DNA of 64,000 bases from Callaeas wilsoni (lineage: Eukaryota; Chordata; Aves; Passeriformes; Callaeidae). Made by a program: the position numbers and the translations under genes. Positions 27,401 through 39,400 of this stretch are shown one piece after another. The stretch covers positions 1 through 64,000 of the forward strand of contig VWPU01005279.1 of assembly GCA_013398955.1 (NCBI GenBank). Direction: 5' to 3'. The notes under the pieces are model-generated. The model made no database searches. It was not told the origin of the DNA and saw nothing but the letters and a program-made list of their open reading frames with translations. Position 1 is the stretch's first letter. Each line of letters opens with the position of its first letter.

Positions 27401-30400
27401 TCCTTGCCTAGTTCTCTCCTACCAGCATCACATTACTGGGCACTCAGTCCTCACAAAATTCCTGTAATTTGGGGTTGAACTTACCCCTTGCTGAAACCAT
27501 ATTCATATTACTAACCACTCTTTTCTCATTCTACACTCTTTCTCTTGGCCAAAATAGCTTTCCCAAGGTCATTAAGAAACTTCTCCTAAATGGGAGATGG
27601 GGTACAATTACACCCAGGTTTCCAGGAGAGCACATAGAGCGTAAAGGTCATTAAAAACCAGGTTAAGATCTGAGTAAGAGCTGTTAAGTTTCACTGAGCT
27701 GTTTCAGATGCACACATGCCTTCTCTGGACCTGACTGCATCCCAGTGTGAGCAGGTTTTGAAAGCTGCCTTCTATAAGGGCCTCACCAAATTCCCAAGCA
27801 AAAGTAAAACAGAATAATACTGCATTGAATAGGCTCAGTGAAACCTGCTGAGTGCTGAAATTCTTGCAAGAGTAGGTGGCTGAAGACACTTGAGGTGCTA
27901 ACAAACGAGGTAAGGCTTGAGAGATCATGCTTTGGAGTTGGCTTCAGATGGCTGGGGCTCTCCTGTTGAAGAAGAGAGTTGTACAAACTGCAGTGGTTTC
28001 TCTGCATTGCCAAACATCACCACTGGAGTAACAGTGCTTGGCAAGTTCTGGTGGGGAGTTAAAACATGAGCATGTATTTGCTCATTTTCTTTTCCTGTCT
28101 TTTCTCTAACAGCTGTAAGCCACTTGAAATTGTGCTTTTGAGAGAAACATCTCAAAAACCTTATGCTTTGTAGTGGGTTTGCAGGTAGTTGATTTGGGTT
28201 GAGAGAATGTGGTTGTCTGCTTTTAGTTTAAAATTACTAAGGGTAGTGAATAAGAACCCAGCCCATTGCCTCTGATACATGGGGAAATTTGGTCATTTAA
28301 GTTGAACCACCCCTGAGTAATCTACTCCTTGTTGCATGATCTTTAAGCCATGTCCTGTCTTTTCAGGGTACCTGGTGTACTTCACGAGACCCATGACCAT
28401 GCACCGCGCTGTGTCCCCGATGGAGCCCACACCCAGGTGAGTGCCCTGTGTGGCGTTTGAGGTGTGCTGCTGTCATGGGCAGGAAAGCAGGAAAGTACCA
28501 GGTCCTGCAGTGGAGCTATTCCTCTGTAGTGTTAGCTGTGCCCTCAGCACAGAGAGCCTGGGCCCTTACGTCACTGGGCCTCAGCAGAGACTCCTTTTGA
28601 GACAGCGGAACCATTGCTGGCCGCTTGGGTTAGTGTGGATGTCAGTGTAAGCCTGCAGGATGTTTTGGTGGGAAAAGCCCCTGAAAGTGTATTCCCGTTT
28701 TTCCAGGTCTCTCTCAGCTTTATCAGCGTACCACAGTGGCCTCATTACTCCGATGAAGATCCGCACGGAGACTCCGGGCAACCTGCGTTTGTACAGTGGG
28801 AGCCCAACACGCAGCGAGAAGGAGCAGGTCTCCATTAGCTCCTTCTACTACAAAGAGAGGGTAAGTACCAGACCGAAACACTGCTCCCAGCCCTTCAGCT
28901 TTCATGATCTGTTTTCCCTTCATTTAGCATTGCTAGTAACAGAAGCTTTATATTCCTCTCAAAAAGACATCTTTTTACAGGCAGCTCTGTCAAATGGTTT
29001 TATCTCCTATTAGTAACTTCTTTACCAATCCTCTCTAGCATTTGACCTGCTTATTTTGATGTTTCTCTATGCTGACCATCACAGTTCCCTTCAGTGCATT
29101 ACACTGTCTCCTTTTGCAGTATATAGGGTTAAAATATCACCCTTTAAGAAGTTGTAGTCTTCAGATAAGTACATGTAGGTAGCTCTTGCTCTTCTGGGTA
29201 CTCCTTGATATATATAACTGCAAAGGGTTGTGGCTCTCTGCAGCTTTCTGCCAACCTCTCCTGGACTATGGGATGTGGTTGGTTATTTCTATTTCAGGTG
29301 ACTCTTTTATGGATATGTGCCCCTTTGAACCTTTTTTTTTTAAACAAAACTAATTTCTACATGATTCTCTGAAGTTCTTCCAATCCACATGCTTCTGGTT
29401 TAGGTGCAGGTTTTGCTGTTGTTCCTGTTTACAAGGCTTTGGAGAAGAGTGGGATTGTTTCTTTCTGGGACATGGTAGGTGAGGAATACCTGTTGTAATT
29501 GTAGGGTGGCCACAGGGTAGTTGTGAAGCAGCTGTGAGGACCCGATGTGCCTGGAGCAGATGCTGTGGGAGCAATAGGCTGAGCAGATTGTTAGAAACAA
29601 ACTGTGCTTCAGCAGGGAGTGAAATGGCTTGCAAAAATGCAGTAAGCTTCCACTGGGAGCCTCAGAATTTGGGGCATTTGAGTAGGTTGTTCACTGTCCA
29701 TGTAGAGGACACGAATCTGCTGCAGCCATGAAGAGCTTCCAGGTAACCCAGGGAAAGCCAAAAGCTGTCTGCACTCTGCTGGCAGAAGAGTTTGGGAACT
29801 TGTGTCCCAGGAGCAGAGGAAGTCAAAGCTTTGAACACCCATCCTTCCTGGGCACCAAAAGAAGTCTTGTTTTTCTGGTGGTGCTGGGCATGACAGCCAG
29901 CCCTGTCTCTGGGACTGTGTCCTGCTTATGTGATGTCATTACACCTCCCAGCTGTGGGGAGAGCCCCTGTCCTCAGTAGAAGTTCTGCTTCCATACAGAC
30001 CCCAGAAGACTCTGAGTCCCCATTCTGTTTTTATTTTCCCAACATGAACTTTTTTTTCTGATGAAAAGACAAAATGGTGCTGCCTGGTACAAGAATTACA
30101 GCCTGTCCTAGTCTTTGTAGGAGAGTTTATTTAAAGAGCTACCTCTGTCCTCTGCAGCAGGCTTGTCTCCGACACACAGCCTCTCTAAGATGACAGACAA
30201 GGCTAAAAATAACATGTGGAACCAGCTTGGTGCAATTTCATGTGACCTGTCTCCTCAGCCCTTGTATTGATGGCAACAAGATTTTTGTCACAGGGTAAAA
30301 GAATTCAACAGAACAAAGCAAGTGTGCAGCCATGTCTGCTGAAAGCCAGGGGAAATTCCTGTGTTCCCCTTCCCCTGCCGAGCTATCTCCTCGCATGCAG

Positions 30401-33400
30401 GAATAAATGTAAGAACCCTAGTAGGGAGCTAGTTCAAATGTTCTTGCAGATGAAAGTCTTAAAAAACACCCCAGAAAGCCTGTATCTCCCTTCAGCAGAG
30501 GTTTTCTGGTTCTTCAGGAGTTGATGTCATGGCCTCTGTTAGATCAATACTACATATTTTTATTATTTCATTGTGGCAGTTTTAAAAAGCCCAGACTCCA
30601 AGTTTAGTTAACTCCTTGCTCTGAAGCTTGGGATTTTGTGTTTGCATTAAATAAAAGTTGAAATTTTGTGCATCGAACTGTGATATCAGCCAACTTTAGC
30701 CCCAAAACTGAATTTATCAGCCATAACCAAGTATTTAAATCCAATGTAGCAACCACTGGCATCCACTACCATTAGCAAACGAATGGAATTTGCCCATTGC
30801 TAGACAGGAAAGATGTCATGTTCCCATAAAGGCAGGGGAGCTGCTGATTCCAGCAGAGAGCTCCTTAGTAAGCCAAAATGAAACTAAATCTGGCACTGAG
30901 CCTTTCTGTGCTCATTTAAATACGTGTATATATATATATATATATACATACACACACATATATATCTTTCTCACTTTTTATTCACACATGCACACTCCTC
31001 CTTTCTTCCTCCCTCTTTCACTTCTCAAAAAAACCCCACTGAAGAGCAGTAGTCAGCAGAAAGGAGGAGCTTTATCTATACCGTGGCAGTGCCGTCAGTG
31101 TTTTGAACCTGGGTGTCTCTTAAAGAAGGTGCCATGGAGTTCTCTTTTCCCCCGGCAGTTAGAGGATTGTCCCAGTGGGGACCTGGGGACACCTGTACAT
31201 GGGGATGGTGACAGTGGTGTCTTTGTGCTTCCCATCAGGGAATTGGTGGGGAGACTGAGCTTAGTTTTGCTGCTTTTCCGCTACACTGAATTTCCTTTAA
31301 CTAACCCTTTTCTCCTTCTCTTTGAGGCCTGCTGGAGGAACCTGTAGCACATGGCTGCAGCCTTCTCCTCTCTCTTTCCATGGGGCCCTGCAGCCAGCAT
31401 TGGCTTCCTGGCTGTAGGGCTCTCCCAGCAGTGAGATGTGAGGGGATGTAGAGGCTGAAGGCATGGTTGATGGTCCTGACTGCCTATCATCAGCTGAAAA
31501 CAAATGCAGAACACATTGGACCTGACCCAAATAGCCCTTTATACTGTGTTGACTCTTAAAGATCTGTACACAGAACTTTTTTTCAAGTGAGTGTACAGTA
31601 ATGTGCTTTGAAAGATTCCATTTTTTGTTGCTATAATACTGTGTTGAGTACCTACTGAAATATCTTGAAGTCCCTAAGGAAAGCCTACTTTGGAGCTCTT
31701 TGGCATAGTCAGTCAGTGAATTTGATTGCTCACTCAATTTCTGAATGAGTTTCTCCACCCATTATGACAATATCCACGTGGCCCTGCCAAGTAGCAGTGT
31801 CTCTACATCCCTTCTAACATCCTGACATATGGCTTTTATTGTTTAAAATGAAAGTGAACAGTTACAACAGGTTCCAGTGAATGAAGTTCTGGAGGATGCT
31901 GGATGTTACAGGGAATCTGAGTAAGCAGGAGTGTTTATTTAGCTTCCTGCAGATACCTGTGCCATGGCACTGGACAGCTGTGTTAAAAATGATGCCGTTT
32001 ACACTTAGCTGCCTTCCTCTTCAGGCAAGAGGAGTAAAACTGTTTGGAGTTTAGGCACGTGGGGCACTTGGGTGTTGTCCTCTGCTCAATTCATGGTACA
32101 AACAAGATCACACAAAGCCATTCAGTGCTTCTTGCAGTAATACAACTCCACGTGGAAGACTTTATTCAGATTTGTGTTTGCCAAAGCCTTCTGTAGAGGC
32201 TGGTGTTGGGCACAGACACAGCAGCCCTTCCTCTGCCAGGGCCATAGGTAATGCTGCGTAGTACAACTGTGTGAGGATGAAAGCGGGGATCGTGGTTTGC
32301 AACTGTTCGTTGTGTACCAGAACCATTGGGAACAGTATCTTTTACTCTGCTGGTTCAGGGCACTTTTCATTTCAGTTTATTTACCTATGTCTTTAATTTT
32401 CTTGGTGTCTTTCTTCCCTCTTCCTGGGTATAATGTTTTCGCGTACAGATGTCTCCTCGCTCTGCCCGGCGACGTTGGTCCATACAAGCAATTAACGACT
32501 TCCCGGTACTGTGTGCTGTGCTAATACTGTCCTTGATATGACCCTGTCTTCTGCCCAAGGGCCCAAGAATAAAATGCCACCTGCCTGCCTTTGAGTAACC
32601 TGCACAGAGCTGGGGGACTCGCACTCCACGCAGGGCCTAGGGCTTCACAAGAGCAGATGCACGTGTAAGTGGGCAGGAGCAGACCGTAGTTTGTAGGGTG
32701 CAATTACTGACCTACAAAGATGCCTGTTTCACCTGGCCTTGTGGTCAGGAAAGGATGCCAAGGGGTAATTTGAAGTGTAAGAAAAGATCAGTGTCTAAGA
32801 AACAGAGTGCACTGTAGAGGAGTTGAGTGATTATTATACATCATCAACCAACTGATGAGACTGATATTAGAGCACCTAATTTCTGAAAAGACTAAGCCTT
32901 GCTGGAGAGGGAGGGAAAATCACTTAGGAGCTGTGGAAGAAACAAACTGGTTGAGTTTCTGACAACAATCTGTCATCTCATTAAAATGAGCTGTCACTTC
33001 TCAGTGCAATCTACCACACAGTCTTATTTCCTGGATCAATAAATAGAATTTCTTCTTAACTTGTGATCTTCTCGAAGCCCTTGGAATTGCACCACCCTGC
33101 ATTCATTTAGAGTGGTTGCACTTCAGCCACCCTGGCAGGTACTGCCTCCTCCTGGCACCTGCCCTTCCGAGTCTGCTTTGACAATTGTTTTCTGTTAGTC
33201 AGGTCCACGTGTCCCTCAAGCTCCAACATCATTCATGAACATCTTGATGATATCAGGGTTGCTCACGCTGTGCTGTACATGTGGGCAGTTACTATGTCAT
33301 CACTCATCTTCCAAGCATAGACAAAGTTCAGAAAACTCCATTTCAGTTTAAAGATGATCTCTTTAAGTCTGTTTGTCTTAATGTCTGCACGAACAACTGT

Positions 33401-36400
33401 TTTTTCACAGCTGCTGTCCTTCATGCTACCTCTTCGTAAGACAGCAGGGAATAAAATAGAATCCTGTAACACCTAATTTAACTTGGTATAATAGGATCAA
33501 ATTTTCCTAATTGCAACAGTTCTAAGCCTGTACTAGCAAATAATAGGTGAAAGAAACCAGAAGTAATTTACTTGACTCCATCAAGGCTTTTTACAAAGAG
33601 CTAGGAAAGATATGTGAGCTGCAGAGGCAAGAAATGAAGTTCTGTCTTGAATCAGGAGCAGACTGAAAGAAAGAAAATCAAGGAACTTGCCAGCTTGTGT
33701 GGTAAATTGTAGAGCACAAAGGCCACAGTTTAATTCCCTTACCACTGGCCTGGAAGGAAGAGCAAGTGGCGATGTGATAAAGTTACAATTTTGTGTAACA
33801 TATACTTAAAAGGGATACAGGGTTTAGTCCAAGCCTTGAAGGATTGATTGTATTTGCGGATAACCTTTGGAAGAGGCTAAACTGACTCTCTAAAGTGGGC
33901 AGCAGTGCCTAAGGTGAAGACACAGGCATACGCAAGGAGAGTTATAGGTTATTAGTGCAAATCACGTGCCTGCCTTCTGGAAGAAGAGCTCAGCATTGCT
34001 CAAGGTGTTTGGGGAAGCAAGAGCTTAGCAAGCTTACAAGAAGCAATAATTCCTCTTTCTTTCTAGCCTCCTCTTTTGAAGTGCCTATGCTTCAGGGCAG
34101 GTGCCAGCTATTGATTGATGGAAGCTATAAAGAAATATTCCTGCTGTGGGGCACTTGATTCAAAAGGGCCTTGGATTCTTTAGCGCCTTTGTGGCAGGTG
34201 CCTGATACTGTGGGAGATGCTGTAAATAGTAAATGTTGATTATTTTGAAGAGAAAATCCAGGCAGTGCTGCATGAGCCACACGGGGGAGTTAATCTGTAG
34301 GCAGTTGTTCAGAATAAAGGAGCATAGCGTTCTACAGGGAGGAAGCAATTTCTGCATTTTATTCAGCTTGAACCTGACTTGAGCAGATTTAACTATTTTG
34401 TACGTGTGTCTTATTGCAGCTTAATCTCTTGGCATTGAGTCTGTTCTTTTCTGTTCACAACCTTTACCTTTGCCCTACTAATGCCAGTTTATACCACAAA
34501 CCCTGAAATTCTGCATATGCTGATGTGAAACAGGCACTTTACATTTCAGGATCGTACTTAGAGCACTGCCTGCCTCAGCAGGATCCAAAGGCACACACAC
34601 CCAAGTGTTCAGCATCCTTTCCAAGAGGGCACGCAGCATTTTGCAACTCCTGCTGCTGAGTATGCAGTGATGATGGTGGTTGCTACAAAGCAGTTGGTGG
34701 CTTATTCTTGGGCTATCTGTTTCTACATGTAACCCATTTACTGCCATCATTATCACCTCAGATTGCAGCAAATTACAGCCTTGGGTATAGTAGTGCAGGT
34801 GCAGGCTGGCTTTTTTAGTCATTATTCAGTGCTGTTCCCTGCTGTCACCTCCAACCCCATGATTGCCATAAATGCTCTGGTTTCTTTCCTTCTCGTGCTC
34901 TGAGGAACTGATGAGTCTTAATTTACTTATCACTGTAGCTATTTTCTTTCGTATCTTCCTCTCGTTAAACTGAGGAGCAGCTGGGTAGATGCAGTTCTCC
35001 TTGGCATGGATTCTAGACTTCAGAAAGAGCTAGAAATGTCGTGGGCAGTGCAGAAGACCTGTGCCTTTGCCCTTCAGCTGCCAGCAGCTAGCTTGGTGCA
35101 TGTTGATTTCTGCTTCAGCTCCAACTGTTCTGTTCCCTGCTCCCCATCCTGACCTGTGCTCCAGTCCCTAGGAAGAGATGTGTTTTCTGCTCTACCCTAA
35201 TGCCCTTGAGCCTTGGTGACACCTTTTGATTACACCATAGTAGGAGCTCCTCCTGGGAGAAGAGCCGGAACAGGAGAGAGGTGGATCTTGGCCAGGCAAA
35301 CCCAACCTAGAGCTTTCTTTGTCTCTGGTAATCCCTGTTAAAAACGCTCAGATACTGCCTGGTGGAGAGCTACTCCTGTAATTAACACCAGCAATTATTA
35401 GATTCAAAATAGAACTTCTGCTGTCAATGGTGATGAACCTTTACCCCATCCATGATGGTTCCCATACTTCTGATTGTGAGGGATTCTTTCCTAACTCTTA
35501 TTTGCCGTAGCTGAGGTAAACCTGAACTGCAAAAGACCCAGACTTTTTTTAATGGTGACTCTACATGTAGCTTTATGATTTTTTTTCTGTCACAGCTTTA
35601 GGGGCTAGAACTGGTGGACATGGAAGTGTAGTACAAGCAGGGCCTGTGGCCATCAAGTAACACCATAACAGGAGCTGCACCAGTAAAGAACTAGGGTTTC
35701 CTTTTTTGCCAGTCAATAAGCAGTGTTAAAAGGAAGAAAACAGGACAGTTTTGTTTTGAGTCCACGTTTTCAGGGGGTTCTGATACATTTAGTGTTTCCA
35801 TTTGTCTGGTGATATGCTAAAAGCAAGCAGTGGAAACCATTCATGAGAACTCTTTTTCATTCTCATCTTCATTTGTTGTCATTCTCCTCCAAAACACAAA
35901 CCAAAAAAAGACCCAATTGCCTGTGGAAAGTGGTATGTGTTGTCCATGTTTCTAGTCTTGAAATGCCTGTTGGGAGGCTTCTTCAGTCTGCTCCTGCAGG
36001 GGGCAGGAGCAGGTTGAATCTGTTCCCAAAGACTGGGCGGAGGGAGCTCTCCATCGACCGTGAGTTCTGGGGGCAGCTGGCTTACAGATGGTCAGGAGGT
36101 GGCAAGTTGCTCTCCAAATTACCTGCCAGGCTCTGTTGATAGCCCTGCAGAATGTGGTTCTGTGTCTGCAAGCCTGGGCTCAAACACCTGCTCAGACACA
36201 GTACAAATAACAGCTTTTGCTGTGAGAAGCCTGGTAGCCCTTCCAGGACAGTGCCTGAGCTCTTTCCTCCTGGGGTGTCGTTGTGCTGGGGCTCCCAAGC
36301 TTCACTCATATACTGATTTTGGTAGCATCAGCAGCTCCTCGCTGCACCTAGGAGACAGCATTGCTGTCCTGAGAAGGAATGAGGTACAGGTACCGCTGTT

Positions 36401-39400
36401 ACCTGGGAACCTTGTAATACAGCCCACATCCTTCAGCATGGGAAGGGCAGCTCAACTTTTAGGTGTTATGAAAACAGGATTAGCCTGCCCAGCATCAACA
36501 GAGGCAGAGCTGATCCCAGACTGTGCCTTGATTAGGAACTGATGGACTGAAGAGAGGTGGGTCTCCCACCTGACCCCATTCTAGCCACCTTCCACTGCGT
36601 AGTGCTTTTCAGCTTCAGGGGACAGATAAGTACTGCAGGCAGATTCCTCTTGGATGAATTAGGATTTGAAGAGATGTGGCAGAGAACTAGTCAGTCAGCT
36701 TTTCCAGAGCACTGGATGCTGACAGCCCTGTTTCTGCCAGTGTTTCACCACTCTGAATGTTGGGCACCATGCAAGCTCTGCTCCTCTACGCTGGGGAGTG
36801 GTGGAAGATCAGGGGAATGGTGATGCTGTGTAACATGGGCATCCCTGGAAAAACCCACCTTTGCCTCCTTTGAGGCTGAAATGCCTTCTACACTTACTGT
36901 CAAGCTGGAGCCTCTGATCCTCAGCTGCACAGTGTTCAGAGAAGCTTCTGGAGCTCATCCTCTTTGCTTCTTGTGGCATGTGTTAGTAGTATGCTTAGCA
37001 TGGCAAGACCTCCTCAGCACATTGGCCTAAGCTTGGGCCAGGCAGGCAGTGGCATTTCTTAAGGTCATGAGTAGTTTTTTCAGGACATTTTGTGTCTGAT
37101 AAGCCTGCCCAGGTTCCCACAGGACTGCATGATCATGGTGAAATGCCATTTGGCATTCAGCCATCCCAGTGCTGGCCTCACACCCACAGTAAAGGTGACC
37201 CTGCTTGCAGATCTAAGTCCTGCCTTTCCTGTATCCCAGTCTGCTCTTTAGGAACACCAACGTGAGCCTGCGTGAGCTGCACCTGCCTTGCAGAGCCATC
37301 AGCACAGGGCTGCCTTGCTGGCCCCTTGAGAGAGGGGCTGCTCTGCTTTGATGAGGTGTGTGGGAAGCCCCAGCACGAGTGCCCCAGGAGAGCCTCCCTA
37401 ACTCAGCACGAGCAGGCGCTTCCGTGTTGGTCGGTCGGCTCTGTGTGGCAGTGAGGGAACACGCCATAGGAGAGCAGCATTGCAAAACACTGGAACCCTG
37501 CGTAGCAGCCAGTGCTTCCTTCAGCAGAGCTCCAGTGCCTTCTGCCTGTCGTGCTGCCACACACCCTCTCATCCATCCTCCTCTCTACTAGAGTGAGGAG
37601 CTGGAAGAGGTCAGGATACCAGACAAATACTCTACAGTGTTTCACACAGCCAAGGTAGTTTTATGCAGCTTGGCTTTAAGATGGCCTCTGTATCCGTTAC
37701 AGGGAGTATTTGGGAATCTTGGCTTCTTGTTTCTGTTCCCTTGTGTTGGTTCCTCTCCTTTCTTCTACCCCCTCTTTGGGAATCTTGGCTTCTTGTTTAT
37801 GTTCCCTTCTGTTGGTTCCCCTCCTTTCTTCTCCCCCCTCTTACGTCCTGAGCCAGCTGTAAGTAGCTGTGAGCATGGTAGCTAGGGATCCTTGCTAGGA
37901 AAACTTGGGCCCTGCTTTATCATCTGCCAGTTGTTTGTTTGAAGCTGTTGATAAAGCAGGAGGTGGGAGCCCTGTGCTGGCGCTGAACAGGGCTGTTCTC
38001 ACCCTGAGAGGGCAGACCTAGAGACAGCCTGGAGCTGTGGGCTTGCCCTGAGGCGAAGGGCGAGCAGCAGCTGCCTCCAGCATGTCTCTGTGCTCATGCT
38101 GGCTGAAGTCAGCAGTGGTCTATCTGCAAAGGGTTCCCAGAGAATGAGACTGAACAGTCCTCCTGCCAAACCTGCCCAGGTTTGATTGGCATCCCGATGC
38201 TGATTTATTCTATTATTGGCTTTCACAGGGAAACTCACAAAATATTTTTTGAGTGAGTTTGACCTTGAGCTCGCTGCCTTGACCTGCTTTTCACTTCCTA
38301 CAGATGGAGATGCTTGTTCTCCTGGGCATGTCATGGATGTTTTCCAGGGTAATACAGAGCGTTCTGAAAGGCAGGTTTGGGTGCTGCTTGCATTATTCCT
38401 GACCCTAGTGCTTTGTTCCCTGTCCCAAGCAGCCCACTGTCCTCTTCCCCAGTAACATTTTGCCATTTGTTCTGCAGAAATCAAGGAGGTGGAAAAGCAA
38501 ACGAGAGGGGACAGATGCCAACAACCGACCCATCAAAGCTGCTGGGAAAGTTATTATCCAAGATATTTCCTGCTTGCTGCCTGTCCACAAGCTGCTGGGA
38601 GAGCTCTACATGTGAGTACACGTGGGCTGTCATCCTTTCCCAAATGAAAGCAGCCGTCTTTGGCATTGCTGTGCTTTAATCCTGACATCAGTCAGCATGG
38701 ATCCATGAATGTTTCTCTACCTTCTTCCTCTGTTCTTGCCTCACTGCTTTTTTTGGTATCCCTCTGCCTGTGAGAGGGGATCTGTCTCCTGTAAATCTGA
38801 AAAGTGTGAGGGAAGAAATTTGTGATGGGGTGTGGTAAACAGAGTTTGAAGTGGTGCTTCAGCATCATCACTGCAAATTTTACAGGTTCAGGTTTTCACC
38901 TGCTAAAGAGAGAAATTATCAGTAGAAAATCTTTCTCAAATCTCATGTTAAATGCACAGGCTTAAAAATCTCAGTAAATGTACATTTTCATTCTGTAAAG
39001 CTATTAATAGCTCTTAAAGCTTTTTCATTTCAGAAGTATTTGATATGATCCCACTTGGAGTCTTTGTTGTACATGTCAGGTCTGTACTGCAAGTTGTTGT
39101 GTGATAATGGAAAGGATGGAGTTCTGCGGCCATTACTGTGTTTTTGTTGGTTTTGCATTTTTGGTTTTTTTTAACAAAAAAAACCTAAAACGCTTCCTTT
39201 TTCCAGACTTTCTAAATCACATAGTTACAAAACCTCTGTTCCCAAATTTTTTCTTTCTTAGCTTTGGTAATACTGGCTGATTATTAACGGAATTTCCAGT
39301 CTATGGACATTCAGGAGAGTAGCAGGTTTCCTTTCTGAGGAAAGAAAGAGAGGAAAAAACCCCTTCCTTCTCTCTTTTTCTATGTTAATAAAAAGAATAT

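Larger units (their letters stand above)
28861..38477 (+). other. WDR59 intron 18 (9.6 kb)
   Basis: This is the longest intron of the gene. It holds a TA/CA microsatellite at 30,925-30,966 and a two-copy 66-bp tandem duplication at 37,709-37,840. Otherwise I see unique sequence of ordinary composition. Several open frames (31,297-31,758 antisense, 36,060-36,542 sense) show no family resemblance and are not annotated. Confidence 0.85.

Noticed and set aside
31297..31758. 153-codon antisense frame in intron 18 starting with a coiled-coil-like MEKLIQKLSEQSN
   Set aside because: Only the first 25 residues look structured; the remainder is low in resemblance to any protein and no exon borders or repeat body support it.
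39163..39185. A/T palindrome considered as a miniature transposon end
   Set aside because: Single short hairpin without a partner, element body or target-site duplication.
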